Assembly: GCA_050950425.1 (NCBI GenBank)
Contig: JBMNHO010000002.1
Span: 496,001-560,000 of the forward strand
Length of the DNA: 64,000 nucleotides
Source of the DNA: RGIG529 sp050950425
Lineage (GTDB): Bacteria; Bacillota; Clostridia; Oscillospirales; Oscillospiraceae
Reading direction: 5' to 3'
Position 1 is the stretch's first letter; every line of letters begins with the position of its first letter. The notes beneath the pieces were generated by a model. The model had not been told where the DNA came from, searched no databases, and saw only the letters and a list, made by a program, of their open reading frames with translations. A program made the translations under genes and the position numbers. Positions 8,617-17,387 of this stretch are shown piece after piece.

Positions 8617-8645
8617 ATTGTAGCAAATGTCCCTTCATCTGTCAA
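8617..8645 (-). promoter_or_regulatory. Promoter of the tRNA-Val/Asp/Phe operon
   Basis: A near-consensus promoter on the minus strand: TTGACA (8640-8645), a 17-bp spacer and TACAAT (8617-8622). Its -35 box lies inside the last codons of hslO. A CCTGCCG/CGGCAGG hairpin (8588-8612) follows and could be the hslO terminator or a processing stem. Confidence 0.85.
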
Positions 8646-9558
8646 CCAATTTTTTCACTTTTCTCATTGTTTTTTGTTTTTTTAGTGTTTCCGCCAGAGT
8701 TTCCAATTCTTCCTTCGAAAATGCATAGATTGCATCACAAAATTGGCAGGTCACTTCCGCGCTGCCCTGTTCCTGAATCATGGCCTCCATTTCGGAAATG
8801 CCCATGCTGATCAGCGCCGTTTCCACCCGCTCCCGGCTGCAATAACACCGGTACTCAATGGGTGTCGGCTCTGCGATTTCCAGCTCAAACTCCGCGAGCA
8901 CCGTTTCCAAAAGGCCCCTTGCGTCCTTCCCCTGTTCCAATATGCCCGTCACCATACCGGCCCGCTCGATCCCTCGCTCAATGGCTTCTATGGTGTCCTC
9001 TGAAGCGCCGGGCAGCAGCGAAATCCAGTATCCCCCGGCGGCTTTTACGCTTTGATCCACGTTCACCAAAACACCCAAAGCGCAAGCGGAGGGAATCTGC
9101 TCGCTCTCCGCGAAATAAGACGTAAAGTCTTCGGCGATCTCCCCGCTCACCAGGGGCACGCTGCCGGAATACGGCTCTTTCAGCTGCAGATCCTTGATCA
9201 CCGTCAAATATCCATCTTTGCCCACGGCGCCGCCCACATCCAGCTTGCCCGGATATTTGGACGGAATGTCCACCGCCGGGTTTTGCACATAGCCCCGCAC
9301 GTTTCCCTCGGAATCGGCAACGACCAGCACAACGCCAATGGGGCCGCCGCCGTCAATCCGGGCGGTGACAGAGCCATCCTCTGCCTTTAAGTCATTCCCC
9401 ATCATAGCAGCCGCCATCATCGTCCGGCCCAGTGCGGCCGTTGCCACCGGCAGTGTTTGATGGATCTGCCGCGCCCGCTCCACAATGCCAGGGGCCGTCA
9501 CCGCCATGGCCCGGATCGGGGCGCCCTTTGTGGTGGCGCGGATGATTTCGTCTCTCAT
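8635..9558 (-). CDS. hslO: Redox-regulated chaperone Hsp33
   Basis: Hsp33 is a cytoplasmic holdase activated by oxidative unfolding. The 307-aa protein starts MRDEIIRATTKGAPIRAMA and has the family's VTARIDGGGPIGVVLV and GYVQNPAVDIPSKYPGKLDV segments. The C-terminal zinc/redox switch cysteines appear as CYCSRERVE and CQFCD. It overlaps the upstream methyltransferase gene by 4 nt, making a three-gene unit yerC-methyltransferase-hslO. Confidence 0.95.
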   Translation of the reverse strand: MRDEIIRATTKGAPIRAMAVTAPGIVERARQIHQTLPVATAALGRTMMAAAMMGNDLKAEDGSVTARIDGGGPIGVVLVVADSEGNVRGYVQNPAVDIPSKYPGKLDVGGAVGKDGYLTVIKDLQLKEPYSGSVPLVSGEIAEDFTSYFAESEQIPSACALGVLVNVDQSVKAAGGYWISLLPGASEDTIEAIERGIERAGMVTGILEQGKDARGLLETVLAEFELEIAEPTPIEYRCYCSRERVETALISMGISEMEAMIQEQGSAEVTCQFCDAIYAFSKEELETLAETLKKQKTMRKVKKLVDR

Positions 9559-10310
9559 ATCGTATCCTTCCTTTTTCGTGCTGTAAAAAAAATCCGGGTT
9601 TCCCCTGCCTTGGGGGCACGTAATTTCCGGTCGCCGTACTGGCGGATTTCCAAAAAACCCGCGTCTGTCATCATACGATGCAGAAGCTCCAGCGAGTGCG
9701 CATACTCCACATGTTCCTCAAAGCTTCTGCGCCACAGGCCGCTCTCCTCCCTCTGGAACAGATCCAACGCAAACCGGCAGCGGGCGCCCTTTTCCTCAAA
9801 CGCCGCCTGCCAGATGCAGTATAAATCCTCCCGTTCATCAAAAAAGGTCTGTCCGTCCATTTCCTTCAGCACCCAGGGCGGGCGAATGTCAAACAGGAAC
9901 AGCCCGCCCGGCTCTAAAAACAAGCAGACCTTTTTCATGCCCTCCGCAAGCGCCCGCGCCGGGATATAATTTAAGCTGTCCAGACAGCAAATGCAGGCGT
10001 CCACCGTGCCGTATAGATCCAAATGCTCCATCGCCTGATGAAGGAAAATGGGCCTGACTCCTTCCACTGCCTGGCTTTTTTCCATGGCAACGGAAAGCAT
10101 TTCCGCCGACGCGTCTGCGCCGATCACCTCGTATCCCCTCTGCGCCAAAACGCAGGAAAGAGAGCCTGTTCCGCAGGCTAAATCCAGCACTGTGCGAATC
10201 TCCCGGCCGCTGCGTTTGAACTGTCTTTCGATATAGTCTGCCCAGCGATGGTATGCCACATCCTCGGTGAGCCGGTCATACACCAAGGCCAAAGCTTCAT
10301 ACGCGCTCAT
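9555..10310 (-). CDS. Class I SAM-dependent methyltransferase
   Basis: The 251-aa protein contains the SAM-binding motif I TVLDLACGTGSLSCVLAQRG around residue 45, then YEVIGADASAEMLSVA (motif II acidic residue) and DACICCLDSLNYI. This is the Methyltransf_25-like fold seen in small Firmicute methyltransferases. Substrate cannot be told from sequence. It overlaps yerC by 4 nt at its start and hslO by 4 nt at its end, suggesting cotranslation. Confidence 0.9.
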   Translation of the reverse strand: MSAYEALALVYDRLTEDVAYHRWADYIERQFKRSGREIRTVLDLACGTGSLSCVLAQRGYEVIGADASAEMLSVAMEKSQAVEGVRPIFLHQAMEHLDLYGTVDACICCLDSLNYIPARALAEGMKKVCLFLEPGGLFLFDIRPPWVLKEMDGQTFFDEREDLYCIWQAAFEEKGARCRFALDLFQREESGLWRRSFEEHVEYAHSLELLHRMMTDAGFLEIRQYGDRKLRAPKAGETRIFFTARKRKDTI

Positions 10311-10591
10311 TTTCGTTTTTGCCGTTCAAATACGACCCGGTACCCGTCCGACCCGTATTGCAGCGACCGGTTCACCCGGCTGATGGTGGCACTGCTGGCC
10401 CCGGTTTTCTCCAAAATGTCGTTATAGATCATCCCGTCGTACAAAAGCTTTGCCACCTCAAACCGCTGCTCCATGGCGCGCAGCTCCGACACGGTGCATA
10501 AATCATCAAAAAAGCTGCGACACTCCTCGACGTCCTTCAGCATCAAAATCGCCTCATATAAATTGCTGCTGCGCGTTCCTTTTTTTGTCAT
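10307..10591 (-). CDS. yerC: YerC/YecD family TrpR-related DNA-binding protein
   Basis: The protein (about 94 aa from MTKKGTRSSNLYEA) contains LKDVEECRSFFDDLCTVSEL and AMEQRFEVAKLLYDGM. Next comes NDILEKTGASSATISRVNRS, a helix-turn-helix of the TrpR repressor superfamily typical of YerC. An AAGGAGGG site lies 7 nt before the ATG at 10591, favouring it over two upstream in-frame ATGs. It heads the yerC-methyltransferase-hslO unit. The regulatory target is unknown. Confidence 0.9.
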   Translation of the reverse strand: MTKKGTRSSNLYEAILMLKDVEECRSFFDDLCTVSELRAMEQRFEVAKLLYDGMIYNDILEKTGASSATISRVNRSLQYGSDGYRVVFERQKRK

Positions 10592-10656
10592 GCCGCCGTC
10601 CCTCCTTCTCGTCATTCCGGGTTTGGCTTTGCTCTTTGGCAAATCCCGTTCTGTTC

Positions 10657-10685
10657 AGTTTAACACTGTGACGCATAAAAGTAAA
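10657..10685 (-). promoter_or_regulatory. Promoter of yerC-methyltransferase-hslO
   Basis: TTTACT (10680-10685), a 17-bp spacer and TAAACT (10657-10662) on the minus strand, immediately after the terminator of the preceding gene. Confidence 0.6.
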
Positions 10686-10687
10686 TA

Positions 10688-10721
10688 CCTGGCGCAAACA
10701 TTTTCAAATGCTTGCGCCAGG
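10688..10721 (-). terminator. Terminator after the SLH gene
   Basis: A 10-bp stem CCTGGCGCAA/TTGCGCCAGG (10688-10697 with 10712-10721) is followed on the minus strand by TATTTACTTTTAT. Confidence 0.7.
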
Positions 10722-10746
10722 CAAGTGCCTTTGAAAGGCAGCGATA

Positions 10747-11449
10747 TTATCCTTCCGACAGACAGTAATACAGCCGCAAAATGGTCAGATACGCCTGTTC
10801 TCTCGTGTACGTCTCCTGTGGTTTGAACCGGATGCCGTCTCCCTGCATGACAGCCTTTCCGGATGACGGGTCTATCATGGTGCTGGCCAAGTCCACCCCG
10901 TTTCTCGCCCAGGTTCCTATTTTACTTCGGTCGGCATAATTCACCGGGGTGACGCCGTCCACTTCTTCAATATCCGGGCCGTAATATGCCCGCATCAGCA
11001 TGGTGGCGGCCGCCTCCCTTGTGATCTTGCCTGCGGGGTCAAATTTTTGGTTGCCAATGCCCTTGATGATGCCCAAGGTGTACGCCGCCAGGATATCCGG
11101 GTCATTCGTATCGGTAAATGCATTTGGGTGAACGGTTAAGCCCGCTTCCGCCAGGGTGTCTTCAATGGTGCGCCCCGACATTCTCTCCAGCATGATGACT
11201 ATCAAGCGGCAAAATTCCGCCCTTGTGATGTCTGTGGCGTAGTTCTTTTGCAAATCGGCGGGAATCAGACCCAAGGAAATGGCAGCGCCCACTTCGCCGC
11301 TTGCCCAGTCGCTGGGCGTGTCCTCTGTAACGGCGTCCTTTATCCAATAGGCTTGAAAGGTGCTGTCCTTTTGAATGTTATATGTTGTGGTCGGCTCGAT
11401 CATGTACCGGACACCGTCCCGCTCGATATACCAGCAATAAAACGAATAG
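10747..11449 (-). pseudogene. C-terminal SLH-domain part of a frameshifted surface protein
   Basis: This frame continues the protein encoded just upstream after a one-base shift at the CCC run at 11450-11452. Read in the restored frame it completes an InlB-type repeat (YSFYCWYIERDG) and then encodes SLH repeats, for example LIPADLQKNYATDITRAEFC, KFDPAGKITREAAATMLMRA and KPQETYTREQAYLTILRLYY. SLH repeats bind cell-wall polymer, so loss of frame would release the protein from the wall. The intact paralogue at 13326-14822 aligns through the break. A sequencing error is equally possible. Confidence 0.75.
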
Positions 11450-12979
11450 CCCTGCCCGGGTGGGAGTGGGCATGGCGCCCACTGGCCGGCCGTACTCTAC
11501 CTGCTTGGATGTGGGCGATACCGTCCCGCCGTTGGGATCAAACGTAATCGTGTACAGTTCTGTGATAATGGCGCCAACCGTCACCTGAAAGGTATCGGTT
11601 TTGCCGCCGTAAGAGACCGTAATGGTCTGGGTTCCTTCTGTCTGGGGATGAAAACCCGACACGGCGCATTCCCCTGTCACTGTGCGGGTGCTGCCGTCTC
11701 CGTATGTGGCGGAAACCGTCATCCCCGCGAGAGAGAGGGGTTCTCCCACGCTGTAGATGGTTTTCTGGGGTTTCGCCGTCACCGTAATTTTTTGAAGGGG
11801 CGTTTCCATCACAAAGCCCTTCACACTTGCGCTGTCTTGATGGAAATCATTCCACTGAAGGGCATATGCCCCGCTTCCATACATGCCCAAATACGCCTCC
11901 CGTACGCCGCCGGAAAGGGTTCCGCTGGGTTCGTGCGGCGCCCAGTTGGAATAGCTGCCGCTTTGAAAGACAGTGCCGTCCACCCAGGTCCATTGACCGC
12001 TTTCGCTGGTGGCGCCCAGCCAGCAGTGTTGCCCGAAATCTTTTACCAAAGACTCAACCGTGTCTTCCTCCTCCTGGGTTTGAATGCAGGCCAGCGTGCC
12101 GCCCTTCGTTTCGCAGAACGTCTTTGCCGCGGAGAAGGACAAGGTTCCTTCGTAGAGCGTATAAAGAGCGCCGCCGCCGGCTTTGCTGCTCTTTTTTGTG
12201 ACGCCGGAAGGGTCCTGGCTTGCGCCGGGGCTGGGACTCACGCTGGGACTCGGGCTCACACTTGGGCTTACGCTGGGGCTTGGACTTACGCTGGGGGAGC
12301 TGCTGTTTTTCTCTGTGTTGGCGTTGTAAAGCCAAACCTGTTTGTTGACCTCGTTGCACTTTTTTACAAAGTTGCTGTAGGTGGAATAGCTGAAGGTAAC
12401 GTATGGGTTGCTGTCGGTGCGGTAGTCCAGATAATAAAACCCCTGGCTGTCACAGGAGAGAAACGCCAAAGAGTGGCTTCCGTCCACCCGCAAATGTTCC
12501 CCCGCCTGGGCATTTTTCTGCAAAAACGCCTGCAGCCCCCCGGCTGTCATCTTCCCCGCGGCTTCCCCCTGGAGCAGCTTGCTGCCCGCAGTGCCATATA
12601 CCACCTGGGAGACAAAGGCAGCATACGCAAAGCAGCCTGTTCCTCGGACGGTTTCCGTATATGTTCCATCGGTAATGGTCGCGAAATAGGTAGGGGCATT
12701 GTTGGGGTAGGGGAAAACGCCGCCGCCGATGGCCGCCCAAGGGCCGTCAAGTAAAAAATAATTGATGTGCGCCCGCACGGCGGAAGCGGAAAGGCCGGCG
12801 GGATAAGCCTGGCCGCCGATTTCGTTCCATACAGAAGAAATTCGGCTGTCCGACGCATCTTTGATGGTTTGGGAATAGTAAGATGTGGCCTCTGCGTAAC
12901 CGCCCAAACGAGGCATGAACGCAAGCATTATACAGAACACCAGCCCGGCGCAAAGCAGCCGCTTCACTTGTCTTCTCAT
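11378..12979 (-). CDS. Secreted multidomain surface protein (amidase-like, C-type-lectin, Ig-like), frameshifted before its SLH repeats
   Basis: The protein starts MRRQVKRLLCAGLVFCIMLA, a signal peptide of about 28 residues. Next is a cysteine amidase/CHAP-like domain with GCFAYAAFVSQVVYG and, later, GSHSLAFLSCDSQGFYYLDY as candidate Cys and His sites. A SPSVSPSP linker follows. Then comes a C-type-lectin-like domain (SFSAAKTFCETKGGTLACIQ ... CWLGATSESGQWTWVDG), a bacterial Ig-like domain and the start of an InlB repeat. After TPTRAG the frame is lost at 11450-11452 and ends in unrelated residues. Originally one gene, 12979 to 10747. Function at the cell surface is inferred. Confidence 0.8.
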   Translation of the reverse strand: MRRQVKRLLCAGLVFCIMLAFMPRLGGYAEATSYYSQTIKDASDSRISSVWNEIGGQAYPAGLSASAVRAHINYFLLDGPWAAIGGGVFPYPNNAPTYFATITDGTYTETVRGTGCFAYAAFVSQVVYGTAGSKLLQGEAAGKMTAGGLQAFLQKNAQAGEHLRVDGSHSLAFLSCDSQGFYYLDYRTDSNPYVTFSYSTYSNFVKKCNEVNKQVWLYNANTEKNSSSPSVSPSPSVSPSVSPSPSVSPSPGASQDPSGVTKKSSKAGGGALYTLYEGTLSFSAAKTFCETKGGTLACIQTQEEEDTVESLVKDFGQHCWLGATSESGQWTWVDGTVFQSGSYSNWAPHEPSGTLSGGVREAYLGMYGSGAYALQWNDFHQDSASVKGFVMETPLQKITVTAKPQKTIYSVGEPLSLAGMTVSATYGDGSTRTVTGECAVSGFHPQTEGTQTITVSYGGKTDTFQVTVGAIITELYTITFDPNGGTVSPTSKQVEYGRPVGAMPTPTRAGLFVLLLVYRAGRCPVHDRADHNI

Positions 12980-13076
12980 TGCTCTCTCCTTTTTGTGGCT
13001 CCCGGTCTTTCTGTCCAACACAGGGCATCTCGGGGCGTGGGGAGCCGCCGTCCCGCCTTTTTCCCTTGTCTGGATG

Positions 13077-13105
13077 AATATACCACCTTTTCCCCCTTTT
13101 TTCAA
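13077..13105 (-). promoter_or_regulatory. Promoter of the amidase/lectin SLH gene
   Basis: TTGAAA (13100-13105), a 17-bp spacer and TATATT (13077-13082) on the minus strand. Hexamers and spacing are identical to those before the neighbouring SLH gene. Confidence 0.7.
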
Positions 13106-13238
13106 CCACTTCTCCCACTTTCTTTTTCCCTTTTCTCTCCGGCTTTTTTGACAGAGGAAACATGCGCTATTCCCGGAATGGATCCGTTCCGCCGGCGGAG
13201 GTGCGCCGTTTGCTTTGACCTCGCGCAAGGCAAGAAAA

Positions 13239-13281
13239 CGCCCCATTGGTTTTGGCACATCGTTCCAAAACCAATGGGGCG
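13239..13281 (-). terminator. Terminator after the C39-like SLH gene
   Basis: A perfect 17-bp inverted repeat (13239-13255 with 13265-13281) with a 9-nt loop, followed on the minus strand by TTTTCTTGCC. Confidence 0.85.
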
Positions 13282-13325
13282 CCGTGTTTCATTTGATTGC
13301 AGGACAAAGGGAACGAATCGCTTTT

Positions 13326-14822
13326 TTACGCGACGCTATGATGATACACCCGCAAAATAGTCATGTACGCCTGTTCCCTTGTATAGGTTCCTTCCGGGTC
13401 AAATTTGTTTCCGTCTCCGCCCCGCATCACCGCAAACCCTGTGGTGGGGTCTTTCATATGGCTGACCAGCTTCACATTTTGCAACGCCCAATCGGCAATC
13501 AGCGCCTTGTCCGCATATCCCGGGTCCGGCACTCTGATTCCGCTCAAATCATTGCCGTAGCAGGTGCGCACCAGCATCGTGGCGGCCTCCTGGCGGGTGA
13601 TCTTCCCATCGGGGTTGAATTTCCCGCCAAAGCCCTCCACTATGCCCAACGCATTGGCAGCTAACACTTTTTTGTCCTTGGTATCGGAAAACGTTTTCGT
13701 GTCAATAGAAATGCCCTTTTTCTTCAAAACCGTATCAATGGACACGCCCTGCACCCGCTCGATCATGTTCACGATCAGCTGGCAAAACTCTTCTCTGGTG
13801 ATCTGGGCGTCGTATTGGCTTTGGAATGCCGCCGGAACAAGGCCCTCTTCTATGGCCTCATTCACCTCTTCTTCCGCCCATTCGCTTGGCGCATTTGGGT
13901 CTTTCACCCAAATCGCCGTCAGATTGCTGTTCCCTTCCAGAGCGTAAATGGTGTTTTTTGTGAGATACATTTCTTCCGCTTCATTGTACCACCCGCTGAA
14001 GGTGTACCCGCTGCGGGTGGGTGCGGGCAGGCTGCCCACCGCTTTCCCCAGTGTAACCGTCTTGCTCGTCTGGGAGACGGTTCCCCCATTGGGGTCAAAA
14101 GTCAGCTTGTACGCAGGCGAAACGCTGGGCGTTGGCGCGGGGGCAACGCTGGGGGACGGAGTGGGCGTAGTGCTGGGGGACGGAGTGGGCGCAACGCTGG
14201 GAGCGGGGGACGGGGTGCTGCTCTCGCCTGTTCCGATTTTCCCCACACCGGTGGTGCGAACCACCAGCTGTGCCGGCTCATTCCCAGTGCTTTTGGACAG
14301 CCATTCTTTCATGGTCATCAGGCTCTTTGCGTCAGAGTAGGTAGCAATCACATCCACCATTAAAAAATCCTCGGGGGAAAATGTGCTGCTTGTCCCTATG
14401 TAGCCGACCACCAAGGAATAATGGGACGGATCGGCACGCCGCACAATGCAGGGTACCCCTTTTGCCAGCTGATTGTAAACAGCCAAATAAAATTTTTGCA
14501 TGTCGCCGCCGAAGGTACTGGAGGAAGCCGTATAGCTGGCATATCCGCACCGGGACCAATAACAATAGCTGGTATTCCCGTTTTTTTCATAAACCGCGTT
14601 ATATGCCTCTTGGCTGTTCCCGGTGAGTCCGTTCACATATGCCTCCACAGACGCCATGGAAGCAATGCCGCAGTCTCCGGTGTAAACCCCTTGTTGTTTG
14701 ACGCGGCAGGCCACTGCTTTTGCGGAATAGTCGTATTGGGTATAGGACGTTGCACCGGCATAGGGAACCAACGAAGCCGCAAGACATGCCGTCAGAACAA
14801 AACTGGCGATTCGTTTTTTCAT
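13326..14822 (-). CDS. Secreted C39-like cysteine peptidase with SLH anchor
   Basis: The protein, about 498 aa, starts MKKRIASFVLTACLAASLVP, a signal peptide ending near residue 24. The head resembles a papain/C39-like peptidase: GDCGIASMASVEAYVNG supplies a candidate Cys and DPSHYSLVVGYIG a candidate His. A proline/serine/threonine linker (PAPSVAPTPSPSTTPTPSPS) follows, then an InlB-type repeat (LTFDPNGGTVSQTSK ... YTFSGWYNE) and three SLH repeats (ITREEFCQLIVNMIERV, GKITRQEAATMLVRTCYG, GTYTREQAYMTILRVYHH). It is probably attached to the cell wall. An in-frame upstream extension lacks a signal peptide, so the start is 14822. Confidence 0.85.
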   Translation of the reverse strand: MKKRIASFVLTACLAASLVPYAGATSYTQYDYSAKAVACRVKQQGVYTGDCGIASMASVEAYVNGLTGNSQEAYNAVYEKNGNTSYCYWSRCGYASYTASSSTFGGDMQKFYLAVYNQLAKGVPCIVRRADPSHYSLVVGYIGTSSTFSPEDFLMVDVIATYSDAKSLMTMKEWLSKSTGNEPAQLVVRTTGVGKIGTGESSTPSPAPSVAPTPSPSTTPTPSPSVAPAPTPSVSPAYKLTFDPNGGTVSQTSKTVTLGKAVGSLPAPTRSGYTFSGWYNEAEEMYLTKNTIYALEGNSNLTAIWVKDPNAPSEWAEEEVNEAIEEGLVPAAFQSQYDAQITREEFCQLIVNMIERVQGVSIDTVLKKKGISIDTKTFSDTKDKKVLAANALGIVEGFGGKFNPDGKITRQEAATMLVRTCYGNDLSGIRVPDPGYADKALIADWALQNVKLVSHMKDPTTGFAVMRGGDGNKFDPEGTYTREQAYMTILRVYHHSVA

Positions 14823-14922
14823 GTCAAATGTTCCTCCCCTTTTTTGCCTGCTTGTCTGCTTCAGCGCGGCAGGCGCTCTGCTGTTTGACCAAACCCACAA
14901 TCTTTTCTGTAATGCTTTGCAT

Positions 14923-14951
14923 AATATAACAGGTTTTTCCGCTCATTTCAA
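14923..14951 (-). promoter_or_regulatory. Promoter of the C39-like SLH gene
   Basis: TTGAAA (14946-14951), a 17-bp spacer and TATATT (14923-14928) on the minus strand, about 100 bp before the start codon. Confidence 0.75.
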
Positions 14952-15338
14952 TGTTTTGTTTTTCTTTTGCAACTGTTTTGTTATTTTTTCAGCGAATGTG
15001 ACAAACCAGCTGCTTGTTTTTTTCACTTTCAGACAAGCCCACTTCGCAAATTCACTTCTACCAGGGCAAAATCTGTCGGCTTTCCAGCGGACATTTGTTG
15101 CGGTTGGCCCTCCGCCTTTCGTCCTTTGTGTTTCGCCCTTATTGTGCATATCCATCCTTTGCCGGCTTTGCCCTGATGACCAATTATCCCTTTTCCGGCA
15201 TGGCTCCTTTTTGCAAAAGAGCATCGACTTCTGCCGCCGTTCGTGGTATACTGCCAACGATGCATTCCCCACCGGGGCATGGCAACTGCAACCATTTTTC
15301 TTTTCATACCGTATCATTTGGATTGGAGTGCTAAATCT
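14952..15338. other. Intergenic region, nothing recognised
   Basis: A divergent intergenic stretch. Open frames here have no protein-like composition. A TATACT with an extended TG motif at about 15243-15254 on the plus strand may serve the next gene. Confidence 0.5.
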
Positions 15339-15929
15339 ATGAATCTTTTGTTCGTCAACGGATGCATGCGGCGCTCGGGGGAGTCCCGCACACATCGCTT
15401 GGCCGACGCCTTTTTAACGGCATATCAACAAAGCCACCCCGCTCACCGGCTTCAGACGCTGTCCCTTCGGGAATGCGCCCACCTGCCCGCCTCGGCGGAG
15501 CAGTCGCTGCAGCGGATCGGGTGGATGGATCATGGCGACTTGTCCCATCCCGTATTTGACCTTGCCCGGACATTTGCCGCTTCCGATCAAATTGTAATCG
15601 CCGCGCCCTATTGGGATTTGTCTTTCCCCGCTTTGCTGAAGGTGTATCTGGAAGCCGTCTGTGTGAGCGGCATCACCTTTCGGTATGAAAACGACAAGGC
15701 AGTCGGCCTGTGCCGGGCCAAATCCCTTGTTTATCTCACAACCTGCGGCGGCTACATCGGCAGCTGCAACTTTGGCTTCGATTACATAAAGGGGCTCTGC
15801 CGCGGGCTGCTTGGCATTCGGGATGTCCGGTTTGTCGCGGCCGAGGGTCTGGACATAGACCAGCTGGATCCTCAGAAACAGCTGCAGCCGGCCCTTCTCG
15901 AAGCGCAAAAAGTGGCAGCTGAACTATAA
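15339..15929 (+). CDS. Flavodoxin-fold NAD(P)H-dependent oxidoreductase
   Basis: The 196-aa protein starts MNLLFVNGCMRRSGESRTHR, the phosphate-binding beginning of the flavodoxin-like NAD(P)H oxidoreductase/azoreductase family. It has AAPYWDLSFPALLKVYLEAV and later VYLTTCGGYIG, both family landmarks around the FMN site. It probably reduces quinones or similar substrates with FMN. The start at 15339 has GGAG 10 nt upstream. It stands alone between the SLH genes and the phage module, sharing a bidirectional terminator with the latter. Confidence 0.85.
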   Translation: MNLLFVNGCMRRSGESRTHRLADAFLTAYQQSHPAHRLQTLSLRECAHLPASAEQSLQRIGWMDHGDLSHPVFDLARTFAASDQIVIAAPYWDLSFPALLKVYLEAVCVSGITFRYENDKAVGLCRAKSLVYLTTCGGYIGSCNFGFDYIKGLCRGLLGIRDVRFVAAEGLDIDQLDPQKQLQPALLEAQKVAAEL

Positions 15930-15993
15930 TAACCCTTCCCGTCTCTTCGGAACAGGCCCGATACACAGGGCAGGATATATATGTGAACATGTG

Positions 15994-16035
15994 AAAACAG
16001 GAAAAGCGCCGAGTGAATGGCGCTTTTCCTGTTTT
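15994..16035. terminator. Bidirectional terminator
   Basis: A perfect 17-bp inverted repeat AAAACAGGAAAAGCGCC / GGCGCTTTTCCTGTTTT (15994-16010, 16019-16035). It lies between the convergent reductase gene and the last phage gene and has T-rich sequence on both sides. Confidence 0.85.
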
Positions 16036-16085
16036 CTGTTTGATGTCCCGCGACAGGACTCTTTTTGTGGGATCCTTGTCTGTCT

Positions 16086-17138
16086 TTAACGCTGCATCGC
16101 AATGATTCTGGCAGTTTGGTAAATCTGATCCGAGGTGCGGGTGCCTTTGGGCAGTCCCAACACTTTGGCGCTTTCTCCGTCCAAATACCCGAGCGTTTTC
16201 CATTTTGCCATCGCATTGTCAAAGGCAATCCGATTGTTTTCTCTGGCCCATTTTAGCGCGTCCTGCTGACGCTGGTAATTGGTCTCATCGGCATATCGCT
16301 GGTCTGCGATCGCATCTCGCTCTGTTTGATAGTCCCAGCTTTTCTGATCCTGGTCTGACTTATAGTCCTGCTCGTGTTCCCAGTGCGCATCGTCGACCTG
16401 GTGCCGTTGCGCCGTCAGATCCGATTGGTATGCCCTATGGTCCAAGTTCGACTGGTTCAGTTCTGTCCGCATCATGGCCTCATCCAGCCGGGTCATTTCC
16501 TGATACAAAGAGGAGGCCAGCTGCGTGTTGCCGGACGCCCTTGCTTTGGCAATCGCATTGTTGTATTCCGATAACAGTTTAGACCGTTGAAGCTGAATTT
16601 CAGACCGATCTGCCGCCTCCGATTGATTGAGCGATGTCAGGTTCCCCTGAAGGGAGATCCCCCTGGCCAGTTCCGCCTGGGCGGAAGCCCCGGAGCCCAG
16701 TCCGCGGGCGGCGGCATATTCCGCAAAGTTTCGTTTTTCCACAGCGGAAATAGACGCCGTCTTATTGCGGGCCGCCTGATACGTGGGTGCCAGCTGGGTT
16801 TCCGTATGATCCAGATCCAGAACGTTTTTTTCATATGCTCCCTTTAAGTCCGCCAAAGCGCTTTCTGTTCTTGCTTCATACATCTGCCGTAAATAATCAG
16901 ATTGGTCTTTTGCTCCTGTCAGCGTAGCCGCCTGGTACAGAGGGGTGTTCTGCCCAGATCTGGACAAATCCCACCTTCCTGTTCCGCTGTCAAATCCCGA
17001 GTTTCCCCCGGTGAGCGTATCCAGCCGCGCAGCCAGCGCCACATTTTCCTCATGAAGCTTTTTCTTGCCGCTATCATCTGCCGTATGCCAATTTGCAGAG
17101 TTTTGAGCCATCTGTTTTTTGATCTGTTCCTGTGTCAT
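16086..17138 (-). CDS. Coiled-coil phage protein, function unknown
   Basis: The 350-aa protein starts MTQEQIKKQMAQNSANWHTA, and the early segment ADDSGKKKLHEENVALAARL recalls a motif seen in some Firmicute phage and cell-wall proteins. The rest is alanine-, glutamine- and charge-rich, with heptad-like stretches (AEYAAARGLGSGASAQAELA; DQKSWDYQTERDAIADQRYA). There is no signal peptide or membrane segment. As the last gene of the virion/lysis module it may be an internal or ejection protein, but that is only position-based. AAGGAG precedes the ATG. Confidence 0.7.
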   Translation of the reverse strand: MTQEQIKKQMAQNSANWHTADDSGKKKLHEENVALAARLDTLTGGNSGFDSGTGRWDLSRSGQNTPLYQAATLTGAKDQSDYLRQMYEARTESALADLKGAYEKNVLDLDHTETQLAPTYQAARNKTASISAVEKRNFAEYAAARGLGSGASAQAELARGISLQGNLTSLNQSEAADRSEIQLQRSKLLSEYNNAIAKARASGNTQLASSLYQEMTRLDEAMMRTELNQSNLDHRAYQSDLTAQRHQVDDAHWEHEQDYKSDQDQKSWDYQTERDAIADQRYADETNYQRQQDALKWARENNRIAFDNAMAKWKTLGYLDGESAKVLGLPKGTRTSDQIYQTARIIAMQR

Positions 17139-17171
17139 CGTTTCTCCTTGTCTTTCCCCTCGAAAAGGTAA

Positions 17172-17387
17172 TCATTTGATTGAAACAGCGTCGATCCGTT
17201 TGTGGGCAGACTTTGCCGATTGTTCTACCACGGTAACACGTTCCTTCACGCCCCGCAGCTCTTCTACCACCTGTTCCAGCTTCTCCAGCCTATAATTGGT
17301 TAGTTTGTTTGATACCAAAACACCGGTCAGAGATCCAAAGAGGGTTCCGGAAAGAGAGAGCAAAGCCACAATGATTTCCGGGCTCAT
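17172..17387 (-). CDS. Small holin-like membrane protein
   Basis: The 71-aa protein MSPEIIVALLSLSGTLFGSL... has one N-terminal hydrophobic segment followed by a basic, coiled-coil tail (LEKLEQVVEELRGVKERVTV), the layout of small phage holin or XhlA-like proteins. The start overlaps the stop of the preceding holin by 4 nt (ATGA), so upstream in-frame starts are rejected. It probably works with the neighbouring holin and endolysin in lysis. Confidence 0.7.
   Translation of the reverse strand: MSPEIIVALLSLSGTLFGSLTGVLVSNKLTNYRLEKLEQVVEELRGVKERVTVVEQSAKSAHKRIDAVSIK

Larger units (their letters stand above)
12980..13325. other. Intergenic region between the two SLH genes
   Basis: No gene seen. 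It holds the terminator of the upstream gene and the promoter of the downstream gene, separated by a strongly purine-rich minus strand (GGGGGAAAAGG, GAGAAAAGGG). A start near 13070 leaves a leader of about 90 nt. Confidence 0.6.

Noticed and set aside
14943..15395. A 150-codon minus-strand open frame before the SLH gene
   Set aside because: Composition is not protein-like, there is no ribosome binding site, and it overlaps the start of the plus-strand reductase gene.
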